Source: Streptomyces sp. NBC_00344 (GTDB taxonomy: Bacteria; Actinomycetota; Actinomycetes; Streptomycetales; Streptomycetaceae). Taken from it: a stretch of 64,000 nt of DNA. A program made the translations under genes and the position numbers. The stretch lies in NCBI RefSeq assembly GCF_036088315.1, contig NZ_CP107996.1:2810501-2874500 (forward strand). The letters are read 5' to 3'. Of the stretch, positions 34,076-43,100 are shown one piece after another. The notes under the pieces are model-generated. The model did not search any database. It had not been told where the DNA came from and saw nothing but the letters and a program-made list of their open reading frames with translations. Position 1 is the stretch's first letter; every line of letters starts with the position of its first letter.

Positions 34076-35545
34076 TCATATAGCATTCATGGGATTTATG
34101 ACTTTGGCTATCGCATGCGCCCCAGAAGCTAGTTCGGACTCCACCTCGGGGTTCTCATTCTTGATCCACTGACGTGTCGCGCGGGCGCCTCTTGCGATGT
34201 CGTCCCAATGCTCTACGGCCTTGGCGCCGACCCATGTCGCTCCGGTCACTACCGTAGCGCCCACGGTGTATTGATTTGGTGCGATCACCGCCATGGTGGA
34301 AGATGCATTAAACCCCAATTCTGCCCAATCTGCTATGTACCTACCCCCTTCCTCTCTGCTCCCAAAGTGCTGGTCAGGGTTTCCCTGCTTATATAGATTC
34401 ACACCACTGTAGGCAGTGGAAAAAATTCCCCCGACCACCCCAGTCGCACGGAGGAATCCACCCGCTTTCCCCACCACCTTGAATGCCTCACCCAGGGAGC
34501 CCAGCCGGTTCCGTGAAAACAATCGAGAATCCTGGTATACGCCTTTCCCGATCTTCCACAGGCTGGCTTGAGCGGCACGGGCTGGGATCGCACCCGAATG
34601 CGTCAGGCCGCCGTACATGGAGGCGAGTCGATCGGACCCGACAAGGAAGTCGACTACTTTATTTCCCGTCATGTCAAACATGATCGACGATGTCATGAAC
34701 CGACTGCGCCTAATGCAATCGAACCCTGCACCGATCTGGCGGCCGATAAAGGTACTTACAAACGGAATTCTATTTGCGTCGGTGTATACTCTGCTTCCGG
34801 AACCCAGAGCGCTGAGACTGCTGGGAAGCCAGCTACCTGGGTAGGCAATGGAACGTATCGCCGGATTCCAGTCCGCCAGTTCAGCACTCCACCTGCCCAC
34901 CTGCGAGGGCAGCCACGAGTACCTTCGCGACAATGCCCTCAGATTCCTGGAAGCCCAGAGCCCTCCAGGCTTGAGCCACCCGCGCCCAATTGAATTCCCA
35001 ATCAGGATTCTCGTTATGGCATGACCTCGATATATCGCTGCCCCGCCGTGAGAAAGCGCCCCGGTGATGTCACCGTAGATCCCTAGGGTTTGTTGTATTT
35101 TCTTCTCGTGGGATCCGAGGCCGGGTATCGAAGCCAAGGCATGTGCACGCAGGCGATCCACCCAATCATCGATGGATTCATTTTTCTTACGCCGGAAAGC
35201 AACCACTCTAGTATCATCGCTCGACGCCATGAAATTGGCCAACAACAAGACGTCGGGAGCAGTAAACAAAAGAGCTGCTTCCGCGATGTCCTTGGCTCCG
35301 AACCCTGCCCACGTGAGCCCCGCCTCATGGTCCCCGTTCTCAAGACGACCTATAGCAGCGCGCCTTCGGAGATCCGGAGCCGTCCTATGTGCCCATGACC
35401 GCATCGGTTTGAGCGCGGCCACGTTGTCGGTGACTCCAAGTCTGGAAGCCCGAGCGAATGCCTCATCGACATTTTCCAGTACGCCACGCCGGCCATCCAG
35501 GAGTGTGGCGAGTTGGTCCAGATCGTCAGGGTCTACGACTCTCAT
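34076..35545 (-). CDS. Putative T7SS-associated effector-like protein, copy 2
   Basis: 489 residues, paralogue of 31527-32957 along nearly its whole length: DPDDLDQLATLLDGR, LKPMRSWAH, KNESIDDWVDRLRAHALASIPGL, FLVGSDRLASMYGGLTHSG and VEHWDDIARGA appear in the same order. Hydrophobic segments near 375-395 and 415-450 are kept. GAGGCGG upstream of the ATG fits. Unlike copy 1, third positions are often A or T, marking recent acquisition or a different donor. The pair stands in opposite orientations about 1.1 kb apart. Confidence 0.7.
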   Translation of the reverse strand: MRVVDPDDLDQLATLLDGRRGVLENVDEAFARASRLGVTDNVAALKPMRSWAHRTAPDLRRRAAIGRLENGDHEAGLTWAGFGAKDIAEAALLFTAPDVLLLANFMASSDDTRVVAFRRKKNESIDDWVDRLRAHALASIPGLGSHEKKIQQTLGIYGDITGALSHGGAAIYRGHAITRILIGNSIGRGWLKPGGLWASRNLRALSRRYSWLPSQVGRWSAELADWNPAIRSIAYPGSWLPSSLSALGSGSRVYTDANRIPFVSTFIGRQIGAGFDCIRRSRFMTSSIMFDMTGNKVVDFLVGSDRLASMYGGLTHSGAIPARAAQASLWKIGKGVYQDSRLFSRNRLGSLGEAFKVVGKAGGFLRATGVVGGIFSTAYSGVNLYKQGNPDQHFGSREEGGRYIADWAELGFNASSTMAVIAPNQYTVGATVVTGATWVGAKAVEHWDDIARGARATRQWIKNENPEVESELASGAHAIAKVINPMNAI

Positions 35546-35634
35546 ATTGCAACCGCCTCGTCACTTCGTGACTCACGAAACCTCATGTGCCCCGCACCGA
35601 AGAGCACAGTAAAACTCTCATGGGCAGGTCAGAG

Positions 35635-36468
35635 CTAAGCCTCGTCGATCAGATCCGCCTTGTCCGGCAGGAGGTCGGCGACCTTCTCCCAGAGTTCGCC
35701 GGCGTTGGACTTCACCAGCACCAGGACGCTCTCCGGCGTGACCTGGCCGGGCAGGATCGGCTCCTCGGGCTTCTCGCGGATCCAGTAGCCGCGATTGCCG
35801 CAGTCCCAGACGGCGAGAGCGCGGACCATGGCGGCGCGTTCATCATCGTGTTTGCCGTCCCAGGCAGTGGTGATGCGCCAGGTGGAGTTGATGGCAAGAA
35901 CGAGCTTGGCGAACTGGGTGAGTTCGAGGTCCTTGAGGTTGCTGTCCGCTTCGACCAGGGCCTTACGGACAAGGTCGTTGGTCGCTTCCTCATCCACCCC
36001 GTCGCCCTCGCCGAGCGCGACGAACGCCGCGTCGAGGGCGCCCATCGTCGTCTCGATCCGGTCGACCGCCGGCTCTTCGCTTTCGCCGCTGCGGAGATTG
36101 ACCTTCCGGGCCAGCTCCCAGACCAGGGTGCTCGGCTCCAGCGGGACGTACTCGGACTCTTCCTCACCCGGCCAGCCGTCATGCGAGATGACCGCGTTCT
36201 GACCGACGATGACTCCGTGGTTGACCGGGCCGTGTTCGCCGGTGACCTCCACGGTGATCATGACCATGGGCTCGGCCAGCGCGCCGAGCAAGTCGCGCAT
36301 CAGCGGGGCGAGTTCTCCCTCCTCGCCGACCAGGCCGATCTGCTGCAGCTCCACCAGGGACGGCCACAGCTCGTCCGGTGGGGTCTCACCGTCCAGCAGA
36401 TGCGCGAAGACTCCGATGTGGCGGTCGGCCAGCCTCAGACGGCCTCGGGAACTGTCGTACGAAGGCAT
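35635..36468 (-). CDS. EspG-like T7SS-associated protein
   Basis: 277 residues from the ATG at 36468 (GGGGGAGGA upstream). After a helical start it has a beta-rich centre: PMVMITVEVTGEHGPV, then NHGVIVGQNAVISHDGW and PLEPSTLVWELARKVNLRSGE. This succession of strands, an exposed loop and a Pro-x-x-Leu-x-x-x-Leu helix resembles the actinobacterial EspG family, which chaperones WXG/PE-PPE-type substrates. Sequence similarity is faint and the call rests on pattern plus its place just downstream of two small WXG-like genes. Confidence 0.5.
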   Translation of the reverse strand: MPSYDSSRGRLRLADRHIGVFAHLLDGETPPDELWPSLVELQQIGLVGEEGELAPLMRDLLGALAEPMVMITVEVTGEHGPVNHGVIVGQNAVISHDGWPGEEESEYVPLEPSTLVWELARKVNLRSGESEEPAVDRIETTMGALDAAFVALGEGDGVDEEATNDLVRKALVEADSNLKDLELTQFAKLVLAINSTWRITTAWDGKHDDERAAMVRALAVWDCGNRGYWIREKPEEPILPGQVTPESVLVLVKSNAGELWEKVADLLPDKADLIDEA

Positions 36469-36510
36469 CTCTGTCGTTTCCTCCCCCGGGCCCAAGAACG
36501 GGCGCACGGC

Positions 36511-36771
36511 TCACTTCTTGGGGTGTTGCAGATCCTTGGCCTCCTGCGAGGCCTTGTGTGCCTCGACACGGAGCGTCTTGGCGACCGTGGAGCACTTTGT
36601 GCGCCAGCTCTTCAGCTTGCCGCGCACGTCGTCCGCGTTCGGACCGGCCCATGTCTTCATCGTCTGGGTGCTCTGGGTGTGTGGCGGATCCACCAGCGAT
36701 TCGATGTGGTCGGCCAGTGATCTCAGAGATGCGGCACGCGAATTAAGGTCCTGGATGTCCGGATTTCCCAT
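36511..36771 (-). CDS. WXG100-like small helical protein
   Basis: 86 residues from the ATG at 36771, with GGGGGAGG six bases upstream. Two amphipathic helices are separated by TWAGPNADDVRGKLKSW, which contains a Trp-x-Gly turn followed by a second Trp as in WXG100 proteins. No signal peptide. A candidate T7SS substrate or substrate partner. It overlaps nothing and sits 42 bases before the EspG-like gene, so the two are likely co-transcribed. Confidence 0.68.
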   Translation of the reverse strand: MGNPDIQDLNSRAASLRSLADHIESLVDPPHTQSTQTMKTWAGPNADDVRGKLKSWRTKCSTVAKTLRVEAHKASQEAKDLQHPKK

Positions 36772-36869
36772 AGCAGCCTCCCCCGCTGTCAAACGAACCG
36801 GCCACCAAGCATAGACGGAGCGCACCGGGGATCCTCAAGGGGTCGCGCCGACCAGGAGTGATATCACTC

Positions 36870-37172
36870 TCATCCTCCCCGCTGGTGGGCCCGCGCCTCA
36901 CTCGCGCTGACCCTTTCCGGCTCGCTTTTGATGGCGGCCTCGATCAACGGCAGCAGGGCCCCCACCTGTTCGCCGAGTCTCTTGTGCCGCCCGGCAAGTT
37001 CGCGGTGCCAGGCCCGGGCATTCCTGCCCACCCAGACCTCGTCACCCCCGAAATCCTCGGCAGGCTTTTTCAGTGCCTTTCCGAGTGCTTCGATTTCCTT
37101 GGCCAGGTCTCCGCGAAGCTTTTCGAGATCTGCCTTGCGGGGGTTGGGGACTTTCGCTGGAGATTCCTCCAC
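36870..37172 (-). CDS. Second WXG-like small helical protein
   Basis: 100 residues, mostly helix: DLEKLRGDLAKEIEALGKALKKP, then EVWVGRNARAWHRELAGR with a Trp-Val-Gly turn, then a third helix. Charged residues repeat at helix spacing and no membrane segment is present. The GTG at 37172 follows GAGGAGAGGTGAGG. It may pair with the neighbouring WXG100-like protein, as EsxA/EsxB pairs do; that is inferred. Confidence 0.6.
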   Translation of the reverse strand: MEESPAKVPNPRKADLEKLRGDLAKEIEALGKALKKPAEDFGGDEVWVGRNARAWHRELAGRHKRLGEQVGALLPLIEAAIKSEPERVSASEARAHQRGG

Positions 37173-37294
37173 GCCCTCACCTCTCCTCTATGTACGGGCA
37201 CAGGGGGCACGGACCTTACCAACTCCGGGACCCAGGCCGTTGGTTGCACACACGAGGACATCTTGCGATGAGCCTTTCCTCATAGCCTGATGTG

Positions 37295-37624
37295 ATGCAC
37301 GCCGATGAAGCGCACACCACGCCCGAAGCCCTGCTGCTGCCGACGATGGGCCCCATTTCGCAGGATAGGAATGGGAAACCCATGATCGAAAGCACGATCG
37401 ACGTCATGCTTGTGCCCGTGGCCACCGACAGTGGTCAGGAACGGCTGATCGCGCTGGCATTCACTGCTGCCGACCTTCTGACCGCCGCGCTGGGCGTGGA
37501 TCAGCCGTGGGTGACGGTGCCGGTCGAGGAGTTGGATCAGGCCCTCGAGGGTTCCGGCGCACGAGCCGTCCTGGTCGATGCTCAACTGGCCCGTGGCGCC
37601 GAAGGAGATCACTCAAATGGTTGA
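37295..37624 (+). CDS. Small protein with SseB/SAV_915-like C-terminal segment
   Basis: 109 residues. The second half, GQERLIALAFTAADLLTAALG followed by QPWVTVPVEELDQAL, has the pattern of SseB N-terminal-like or SAV_915 family proteins: a strand, a helix with Leu/Thr, and a Val-Pro-x-Glu-Glu-Leu helix. Such proteins are common near Streptomyces T7SS genes as far as I recall. The ATG of the next gene lies eight bases before this stop, so the two are coupled. Start is uncertain (GTG at 37292 or ATG at 37295). Confidence 0.6.
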   Translation: MHADEAHTTPEALLLPTMGPISQDRNGKPMIESTIDVMLVPVATDSGQERLIALAFTAADLLTAALGVDQPWVTVPVEELDQALEGSGARAVLVDAQLARGAEGDHSNG

Positions 37625-39032
37625 TCCGAACTTTTCCGGCATCAACCCCGCGAACCTCCAGCGGAGCATCGACGCGCTGGTCGGCAGCAGCAAGGTGTTG
37701 CACGGCGGAAGGGCGTCGTACTACGGCCGCTTTCAGAAGTGCGGACTCGACACCAGGCATCTCACCGAGATCGCGAAGATCGCCGGCTGGGTCGACGACG
37801 AACTCCCCATGCTGCGACGGCGCCATGCGCTGGCCTCGGCGATGGAGGACGACAGACCACACCATCGGGCCGGCGCCGGGGAACGACACGCGATGGTGCG
37901 CCTTCCCGAGCCCGTGATGAGCATGGCGTCGGCCCGGGCGGAGGGGGAGGCCCTCGCGGACGACGCCGACCAGGCCGGGCGGCTTGCGCGTGGTCCTGGC
38001 GGGAGGGAGTTTCACCGGATCGCGGCGACTCTGGCCGCCCATCACGGAGATCCGGACTTCACTTCTGCGTTCTATGCGCAGATGGACCCGAAGCTGGCGA
38101 AGAGCCTTCCGTCCGTGATCATGGCGGCTGCTGCCGGTTCGGCAGAGTCGGATGCGAAAGTCTTCGGCCAGGCGTTCACCACGGCGGCCATGGCGGATTC
38201 GCCCGCGCCGGGGTTCAAGCAGACGCTTTCGCTCTTTCATGGCCCCATCGGTGCAAACGATCCGGGTGCATTCTTCAACCGGGCCCTGATGCAAGGGGAC
38301 ACGCCTGAACTCTGGGATCGCGGTTGGTGGCACCTGAAGAGGGCCTCGGCGAAGCTGCTCGACCCTGCGGACACCTGGTCCGACGACGTCGGGTTGCTGG
38401 CCGGAGTGATCGGGGTGCAGATCCAGCTCTCCGATCATTACCGTGAGGAGGCCACGGAGTTCGCCCGCGATGCGCAACAGCTCTACCGGGAACGGGTCGC
38501 TGCCATCGGGAAGGCAGCCAAACGGCGACTGTCAAAAGCGACCGGTCACACCGGTAGAGCGGCCAAGGCGGCGGCCATGGAATCGGAACGGCTGTTCGGC
38601 CAGTACGGTCTCGGGTCGTTGTCCAGGCTGATGGAGGCATCGGTGGGAGACGCCACGGGCTGGCTCGTCCGCACGGTGCCGAGCCTTCAGCCGCCCGGAG
38701 AGCTGGGCGCATTCGGCGGGATTCTGCGCGTGGGCGGGAAGGCGCCGCTCGTAGGCACGTTGCTGACTGTTGGGGCCACGGCTTGGGATATCAAGCATGG
38801 GACCGATACGGATGTGGCTGTCGCGGCGAATGTGGGTGGGATGGCGGCGGGGGCGGCGGGGACGTGGATGGGTGTCGCAGGCGTAGCCGTCATGGGAGGG
38901 CCTGTTGGTTGGGGGATCGCGGCTGGCATCGCCGGAGGCTTCGTTGCCGGATACGCGATTTCTTATGTCCTGAAGGACACACCATCGGGTGTGAGGGCTG
39001 TCCACGAGTTGAATGACACAGTGACGCGATGA
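37617..39032 (+). CDS. Putative T7SS effector with glycine-rich membrane C-terminus
   Basis: 471 residues. The helical first 130 residues (INPANLQRSIDALVGSSKVL) resemble the targeting part of T7SS cargo. A middle block includes EFHRIAATLAAHHGDPDF and QMDPKLAKSLP, a pattern I associate with DUF6571-like actinobacterial proteins. Residues 372-452 are a hydrophobic, Gly/Ala-rich region (VGGMAAGAAGTWMGVAGVAV... GGFVAGYAISYVL) that could form a membrane pore hairpin. AAGGAG precedes the ATG. Overlap with the SseB-like gene and a membrane protein right after suggest an effector-immunity operon; not proven. Confidence 0.65.
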   Translation: MVDPNFSGINPANLQRSIDALVGSSKVLHGGRASYYGRFQKCGLDTRHLTEIAKIAGWVDDELPMLRRRHALASAMEDDRPHHRAGAGERHAMVRLPEPVMSMASARAEGEALADDADQAGRLARGPGGREFHRIAATLAAHHGDPDFTSAFYAQMDPKLAKSLPSVIMAAAAGSAESDAKVFGQAFTTAAMADSPAPGFKQTLSLFHGPIGANDPGAFFNRALMQGDTPELWDRGWWHLKRASAKLLDPADTWSDDVGLLAGVIGVQIQLSDHYREEATEFARDAQQLYRERVAAIGKAAKRRLSKATGHTGRAAKAAAMESERLFGQYGLGSLSRLMEASVGDATGWLVRTVPSLQPPGELGAFGGILRVGGKAPLVGTLLTVGATAWDIKHGTDTDVAVAANVGGMAAGAAGTWMGVAGVAVMGGPVGWGIAAGIAGGFVAGYAISYVLKDTPSGVRAVHELNDTVTR

Positions 39033-39080
39033 CGGACGCTGGCCTCCGTCGCTAATTGGTTGTCATAGGATCGAGCTGAA

Positions 39081-39680
39081 ATGGCAAAGAAGAACGAGAG
39101 ATCACCTCGGTGGGCACTTCCACGGCATATTCTTCATGCCAAAGAGTCTACCGATCAGGGCTTACGCGGGCTTCGCCCGCCGCTTCCCAGGCGACGCTTC
39201 ATCCTGGCTGTCTTCAGCATGGCCGTGTTGGGCTGTTGCTTGTTGGCCACCCTCTGGATTCCACCACATTCAGTTGTGAACAAACTTCGCGCGAATGGCG
39301 TGGCGACTTCCGCAGAGGTTACGGGCTTAAATAGTTACACGAAGAGCGTGCAAGTTCAATTTAATTCCACCATCGGAACTGTGCATACCAAGTTGTACGA
39401 TGCCTCTAGAGTGGCGCGCTACGTCAAACCAGGCGACCACGTCGATGTCACGTACGATCCAAGCGATCCATCGCAAGTAGTCGCCCAAAGTTGGCTTAAC
39501 GACCCGCCCTACGTGAATATCGCGGTCGTCTGCAGCCTGGCGATGGTCCTCCTCTTCGGGTGCGGCACCGCCGCCCTCATCCTCCGCCGCCGTCACATCC
39601 TCCGCACCTACGGCCCGCCCACACCCACCCCAAGTCCGCCGAACCCGGATGAACCACCCATGTCGCTCGTCAAGCCGTGA
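39081..39680 (+). CDS. DUF3592-like membrane protein, candidate immunity
   Basis: 199 residues with two membrane helices (about 41-60 and 144-167). An external beta domain between them reads LRANGVATSAEVTGLN, then VKPGDHVDVTYDPSDPSQV, the DUF3592 pattern. Orientation with the domain outside would suit protection against a membrane-inserted toxin. It begins 48 bases after the effector gene ends on the same strand. Its 5' half is visibly AT-richer than the genome, consistent with transfer of the pair. Confidence 0.68.
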   Translation: MAKKNERSPRWALPRHILHAKESTDQGLRGLRPPLPRRRFILAVFSMAVLGCCLLATLWIPPHSVVNKLRANGVATSAEVTGLNSYTKSVQVQFNSTIGTVHTKLYDASRVARYVKPGDHVDVTYDPSDPSQVVAQSWLNDPPYVNIAVVCSLAMVLLFGCGTAALILRRRHILRTYGPPTPTPSPPNPDEPPMSLVKP

Positions 39681-39756
39681 GTGCCAACTCCCGCCAATCC
39701 AAAGACTGAAGGGGCTTTACGGGAACTCCCCGCGGTGCGGTAGCGTCCACTGTTGC

Positions 39757-39773
39757 AAACGGATAGTCCGTTT
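39757..39773 (+). promoter_or_regulatory. Perfect inverted repeat upstream of WXG100 gene
   Basis: AAACGGA-TAG-TCCGTTT, two seven-base arms around three bases, 26 bases ahead of the WXG100 start. It could be an operator for a dimeric repressor or part of the promoter. I cannot name the regulator. Confidence 0.45.
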
Positions 39774-39799
39774 ACCTCTACAACACGGGGAGGATCGCG

Positions 39800-40060
39800 A
39801 TGGATCGCGGTGCAGATCTTCATCAGCTTCGGGACTTGGCCAAGCTCTTTGCGCACAAGTCGACCGACCTTCAGACTCTGATCAAGAACCTGAACACGGC
39901 CACGTCCAGCAGCCATGGCTACTGGAAGGGCCCGAAGGCCGACCGCTTCCGCAGCGACTGGGAGGGCGTCCGTCCGACCTTCGAGAAGTGGGTCGACACG
40001 CTGCACGACGCCAGCAAGTCGGCGTCCACCAGCGCGGACAACATCGAGCGCGCCACCTGA
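39800..40060 (+). CDS. WXG100 family type VII secretion target
   Basis: 86 residues forming a helical hairpin with the turn YWKGPKADRFRSDWE, containing the Trp-x-Gly motif near residue 41 and a second conserved Trp. This is the EsxA-type substrate of the T7SS. GGGGAGGATCGCG precedes the ATG. It is transcribed towards the EssC-like gene and ends at a shared terminator. Recognition is firm; partner is unknown, but the two small WXG-like genes 3 kb away are candidates. Confidence 0.9.
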   Translation: MDRGADLHQLRDLAKLFAHKSTDLQTLIKNLNTATSSSHGYWKGPKADRFRSDWEGVRPTFEKWVDTLHDASKSASTSADNIERAT

Positions 40061-40084
40061 TCCCGATCAGCTGCGTGTAACGAC

Positions 40085-40123
40085 CGCCGGGGCGGCCACC
40101 TGAACAAGGTGGCCGCCCCGGCG
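40085..40123. terminator. Strong bidirectional terminator
   Basis: A perfect 17-base stem, CGCCGGGGCGGCCACCT and its complement, with loop GAACA (40102-40106). It separates the convergent WXG100 and EssC-like genes. Confidence 0.88.
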
Positions 40124-40169
40124 CGTTGTGCCGTACGGGATGTACGGGAGGCGCGGCATCTCCGAGGCG

Positions 40170-43100
40170 TCAGCCGCGCAACGCGCCCTGGATCGGCGTG
40201 AGCGTTCCGCCGGCGATCAGCAGGCCGCTGCCCGCCGGGCCCGCGGCGCTGTTGGACGGCAGGCGGACGTTGAAGAGTTCGCCCTCCTGAGGGGTCTGCG
40301 GGGTGAGCAGGATCCCGTTGCGGGACTTGCGGGCCTCGGGGACGAAGCCCCGGTACTGCGAGGCGAGCGAGTCCGTGGTTCCGGCCGCGATCAGGCCGTG
40401 GTCGCCGTCCGCGCCCTTGCGGATGACGTTCTCCAGGGCCTCGTCGAGGTTGCCGTCGTAGAGGAGTTCCGCATCGTCGACGACGACCACGTACGGGCGT
40501 CCCTCCGCTTGCTCCAGCAACTCATCGAGGTCGTCCTCCCGGCTCTCCCCGTTCAGTACGCCCAGCACGCCGTCGCGTCCCTCGAGATCGCGGAGCGGTG
40601 AGCGGCGCGGGGTGATGAGGACGACCGGGGTGCCCGCCCGCAGCAGTGATTCGGTGGCGACCACCAGAGCGTTGGAGCGGCCGGACTTGGGCGGTCCGGC
40701 GATCACGAAGCCCGGGCCGGACTCCTGCAGGTCGACGCCCATCGGGGACAGTTCGTCCCCGCCGACGCCCAGCAGTGCCCAGAGCGGCGACCGTGGTGCC
40801 GGCGTCGGGTCAAGGGCCATGGCGTGTTCCGCGGTGATGCGGGCCGGAAGGGCGTCGACCCGCATCGGGCCGCGGCCGACGGGGATCCGGCCGTAGTGGG
40901 TCTGGGCGGCTTCCGCGATCTCCCGGAGCCTGCGCACCTGGGCCTGGCCCGCCGGATCGGCGTCGAGCAGGGCGATCTGGGTCTCCTCGACGCCGTTGTC
41001 GGTGATCCGCAGTGCGCGGCCCGGTGGCATGTCCTTGGGGACCTCGCGGGTCTGCAACCCCGCCATCGAGTAGTCGTTGACGTCGGCGAACCGCAGGACC
41101 AGCCGGTCGGCGAACGCGGAAGCGACGTTGCCGCTCAGCCCGGAGCGGTCTGCGGTCATCACGACCTTGAGGCCGACGGCCGAGCCCTCGCGGAAGATCC
41201 GCTGCAGCTGCTCGATCAGCTGGCCGTAGTTGTAGTTCTCGAAGGTGGAGACGAACCCTTCCCAGCCGTCGAGCAGCAGCACCATCCACGGCAGCCGGTC
41301 CTCGGGCGCGGCGCCGGCCCGCTGTTCGGCCGCGCTGGAGGCGCCCTCCATGGCGAGCATCTGCTGGCGCCGGGCGATCTCGGCGAGCAGGCGGTCGAGA
41401 AGCCGGCGTACCCGGTCCGGCTCGTCGCGGTTGACCACGGCGCCGACATGCGGCAGCCGGACCAGCGGCAGCAGTGCGTTGGAGCCGCAGTCGATGGCGT
41501 AGACGTGCACGTCGAAGGGTGAGGTCTGCCGGACGATGGCGCCGCCGAGGGTACGCAGCGCCGTGGAGCGGCCGCACCTGGCGCCACCGATCAGCAGGGT
41601 GTGCTCGCCGTGCACCAGGTCGACGGCAAGCGGCTTGCGGGCCTGCTGGGCGGGCAGGTCGGTGAGGCCGTAGCCGATCGGGGCCACATCGCTGTAGGTG
41701 GCCGACGGGTCGTCGAACTCGGCCAGTTCGTCGATGGTGACGTGCTCCGACAGCGGGGGCAGCCAGGGGCTGCGGGGCGCGGGGAAGCCCATGGTCTCCG
41801 AGCCCGCGCGGATCGCGTCGACCAGAACGGCGAGGTCGGTGACCATGGTGCCGTCGTCGTCCGCCTCGGCAGCCCTGGGCGCGGGGCGGCTGTACATCGG
41901 CCAGGTGAGCGGCGCCAGGGTGGCCTTCGGGCCGCTGCCGCCGGTCGCCGGGCGCCGGCCACCGATCCGGGCGGACTGGACGCCGACGAGGGACTGGGCG
42001 CCGGAGCGCACAAAGGCCCGGCCCGGCGTGGACTTGGCGATGGCGCCGGCGTCCATGGCGTCGATGACGTCCTGGGACTCGGCGCCGTCGGTCACCCGCA
42101 GCGCGATACGGAGGTTGGTGTTGGCGCGGATGTCCGCGCTGACCACACCGGCGGGGCGCTGGGTGGCGAGGACCAGGTGCACACCGAGCGAACGTCCCCG
42201 CCTGGCGATGTCGACGAGCCCGGCGATGAAGTCGGGCAGTTCGGCGACCAGCGAGGCGAACTCGTCGATGACCAGAACGAGTCGGGGCATCGGCTCGAGC
42301 TCCGGACGGAGCTTGCGGGTGTCGTTGTAGTCCTCGATGTCCTTGGTGCCGGTGTTGAAGAGGATCTCCTCACGGCGGTGCAGTTCGGCGGCGAGGGAGG
42401 CCAGAGCCCGTTCCGTCAGATGGGCGTCGAGGTCGCTGACCATGCCGACGGTGTGCGGCAGCCGGGCGCAGTCCATGAAGGCGCTGCCGCCCTTGTAGTC
42501 GATCAGTACGTAGTTGAGGGCGTCCGGGCGGTTGGCCACCGCCAGCGAGGCGATGATCGTCTGCAGCAGTTCGGACTTACCGGCGCCGGTGGTGCCGGCC
42601 ACGAGCGCGTGCGGTCCGTCGCGCCGGATGTCGAGCACGAAGGGGCCGTCGGCGGCGATCCCGATGGGCGCCGCGGTCGTGGAGCCTCCGGCCTTCCACA
42701 CCCGCTCGATGTCGGAGCCCGTCGGATCCGGCATGCCGATCAGGTGCAGCAGCCGGGCCGCCGTGGGCAGTGCGCTGTCGGCGTCGTCGCGGCTGACGTC
42801 CCGTACGGGTGCCAGGGAGCGGGCGAGCAGCTCGCACCAGTCGTTGGCGACCTGGTCGGCCAGGACCTCTCCGACCGCTTCCAGGCCGGAGCCGAGCAGC
42901 CGCACGCGGGAGGGGGAATCGGGCGTCCAGCACACCACCGCGCGGCACTCCTCGGGGAGCAGCCGTTCGTCCTCGTCGATGCAGAGCGCGAAGATGCCCA
43001 GCGCGGGCCCCTCCTGGAGGAGTTGCGGGACACCGGGCATCCTGCGCAGCAGCCGTGCGCCGTCGAGTACCACCAGGATGTGCGGGTCGGGGGTGAGCGA

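Noticed and set aside
30565..39680. Prophage or integrative element
   Set aside because: No integrase, recombinase, att-like direct repeats or tRNA was seen around the accessory block, despite local low-GC genes.
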